6,854 nucleotides of DNA from Ferrovaceae bacterium. GTDB lineage: Bacteria; Pseudomonadota; Gammaproteobacteria; Burkholderiales; Ferrovaceae. The position numbers were made by a program, and so were the translations under genes. The notes beneath the pieces are model-generated. The model was not told the DNA's origin. It saw only the letters and a program-made list of their open reading frames with translations, and did no database searches. Location of the stretch: the NCBI GenBank assembly GCA_027457225.1, contig DAIDTL010000057.1:1-6854 (forward strand), given 5' to 3'. Below are positions 6,038 to 6,854 of this stretch, one piece after another; position 1 is the first letter of the stretch, and every line of letters begins with the position of its first letter.

Positions 6038-6438
6038 ACACGTTGTATGCGCTGGACGGCAAGAAGCTTGGCCCACGGTCGGGGGGGCGATATCAATATG
6101 CATGGGTACATAGTGAACTTGTAGTCAAGCATTACTATCACGCAAACATGACTACATTCCGACAGACAAAAGGCCGCCCTCTGCCTCCTTACTACTTCAT
6201 TTCGCTAAGGTTTTTGCCGATGAGAGGGAGAAAAATCCGGGGGACTTCAGTTTAGTCTGCCAAGTGCGCCGGGCGATGGGGATGCTGCGGTTGATAGGCG
6301 GGGCCGGCCGAAGCGCAGTTCAGAGCCAGCGGGCCGCTAGCGGCATGTAATTTTCACCTAATCGGGTTGCTAATGCTAGCTGGACTATCGTTGCTAAACC
6401 CCCGCATATGATTAGTTTTTTTGCGGCAGGTAGATATA
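5975..6438. other. Gene-free stretch of about 465 bp
   Basis: Between the IS110 remnant and the gspC gene I see no coding sequence with recognisable motifs. It holds the direct and inverted repeats (5972-6094), a 12-bp palindrome GCCGCTAGCGGC (6333-6344) without a T-run, and a short repeated TTGCTAA (6367-6373 and 6391-6397) in the presumed gspC promoter region. Confidence 0.6.
6005..6094 (+). repeat. 28/29-bp direct repeat, two copies 61 bp apart
   Basis: Copy one (6005-6032) and copy two (6066-6094) both read GCTTGGCCCACGGTCG followed by a G-run, C and GATATC. They differ only by one extra G in the G-run of the second copy. The 33 bp between them are unrelated. I cannot assign the repeat to a known element. 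Confidence 0.85.
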
Positions 6439-6854
6439 ATGGAAAACATGAGTACTACAGCGCCCGGGCAGTTTATGGGCACAGGGCAAGACATCATCGC
6501 CGCATTAGGGAGAGCGTCGGCATCGCCGCTTGTCCGGCGATGGTTGTCTGCCGTTGTCAACGTTATTGCGCTGGCCACCCTTGCCTGGGGAATGGCGGGC
6601 TGGACCTGGATGCTGGGCGTGCCGGCCGTGCCGCAGGTGATTCCGGACAGCAATGGGGGATCGGGAAGTGAAATGCTCGATATGCAGCCAGTATTGGACG
6701 CCCAGCTCTTTGGCCAGGCGCCACCGGTGGCAGGGGCTGGAGGCGAGTCACTGAATGCGATTCCGATCAGTGGTCTCAATCTTGTTCTTGCCGGAGTCGT
6801 GGCAGCAGGTGGCGCGAGTTATGCGCTCATCAGTGTCGACGGTCAGCCGCAGAA
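6439..6854 (+). CDS. gspC: Type II secretion system protein GspC, N-terminal part (continues past the right edge)
   Basis: GspC is the inner-membrane protein that links the type II secretion assembly platform to the outer-membrane secretin GspD. The 138 codons visible here show the expected layout: a short cytoplasmic N-terminus, one membrane helix at about residues 35-58 (WLSAVVNVIALATLAWGMAG), a flexible linker rich in Pro, Gly and Ser, then the start of the periplasmic homology region with DAQLFGQAPP at 87-96 and ISGLNLVLAGVVAAGGASYA, then LISVDGQPQ at the edge. The start at 6439 has AGG 8 nt upstream. A second in-frame ATG at 6448 is preceded by GGA, and TATAAT at 6435-6440 overlaps the first ATG, so the true start may be 6448. 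The C-terminal domain and the other gsp genes are not in view. First intact gene right of the IS debris. Confidence 0.75.
   Translation, partial: MENMSTTAPGQFMGTGQDIIAALGRASASPLVRRWLSAVVNVIALATLAWGMAGWTWMLGVPAVPQVIPDSNGGSGSEMLDMQPVLDAQLFGQAPPVAGAGGESLNAIPISGLNLVLAGVVAAGGASYALISVDGQPQ

Noticed and set aside
6005..6094. Two spaced repeats as a CRISPR array
   Set aside because: There are only two copies with one 33-bp gap, no further units on either side, and no cas genes in the window.
6007..6255. Plus-strand frame of 82 codons after the IS110 remnant
   Set aside because: It runs through both direct-repeat copies, has no ribosome site and no recognisable protein motif.
6333..6344. Palindrome GCCGCTAGCGGC as a terminator
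   Set aside because: The short stem is uninterrupted with no loop and is not followed by a T-run.

Overview
The window looks like a mobile-element-rich accessory segment of a proteobacterial chromosome, probably gamma or beta. This rests on a GspC-type secretion gene at the right edge, a bacterial tRNA-Ala, the insertion-sequence families present (IS630, IS21, IS3, IS110) and a moderately high GC content judged by eye. I cannot name the species.

Left third (1-1170): a stack of three layers, each interrupted by the next. The oldest is the 3' end of an RHS/YD-repeat gene on the minus strand, now broken by a frameshift and an amber codon. It is cut at about 871 by the right end of an IS21-family element carrying the last 28 codons of an istB gene. 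That istB gene is cut at about 712 by an IS630-family element on the minus strand, which runs off the left edge and whose transposase is split between two frames.

Centre left (1168-2233): an apparently intact toxin-antitoxin pair on the minus strand (Gp49/RelE-like toxin, XRE antitoxin, ATGA overlap) with a perfect inverted-repeat operator over its promoter. Next come a frameshifted and truncated integrase-like gene on the plus strand, then tRNA-Ala(CGC) on the minus strand with a clear intrinsic terminator.

Centre (2454-5327): a 754-bp internally deleted IS3-family element with both terminal inverted repeats still visible, then the one large intact gene, a 678-residue membrane acyltransferase (acyltransferase-3 plus SGNH domain) of the type that O-acetylates surface polysaccharides.

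Right (5328-6854): a decayed 3' remnant of an IS110-family transposase, a gene-free stretch of about 465 bp with a 28/29-bp direct repeat and a 9-bp inverted repeat, and the 5' end of a type II secretion gspC gene that continues past the window.

The genes do not form one pathway. The acyltransferase and the toxin-antitoxin pair are the surviving cargo among degraded transposons, next to a tRNA gene and an integrase relic, which fits an old genomic-island edge. I found no convincing undescribed multi-gene system. The points most worth checking are the nested RHS/IS21/IS630 order, the toxin gene's seemingly leaderless start under a tight operator, and the repeat cluster after the IS110 remnant.
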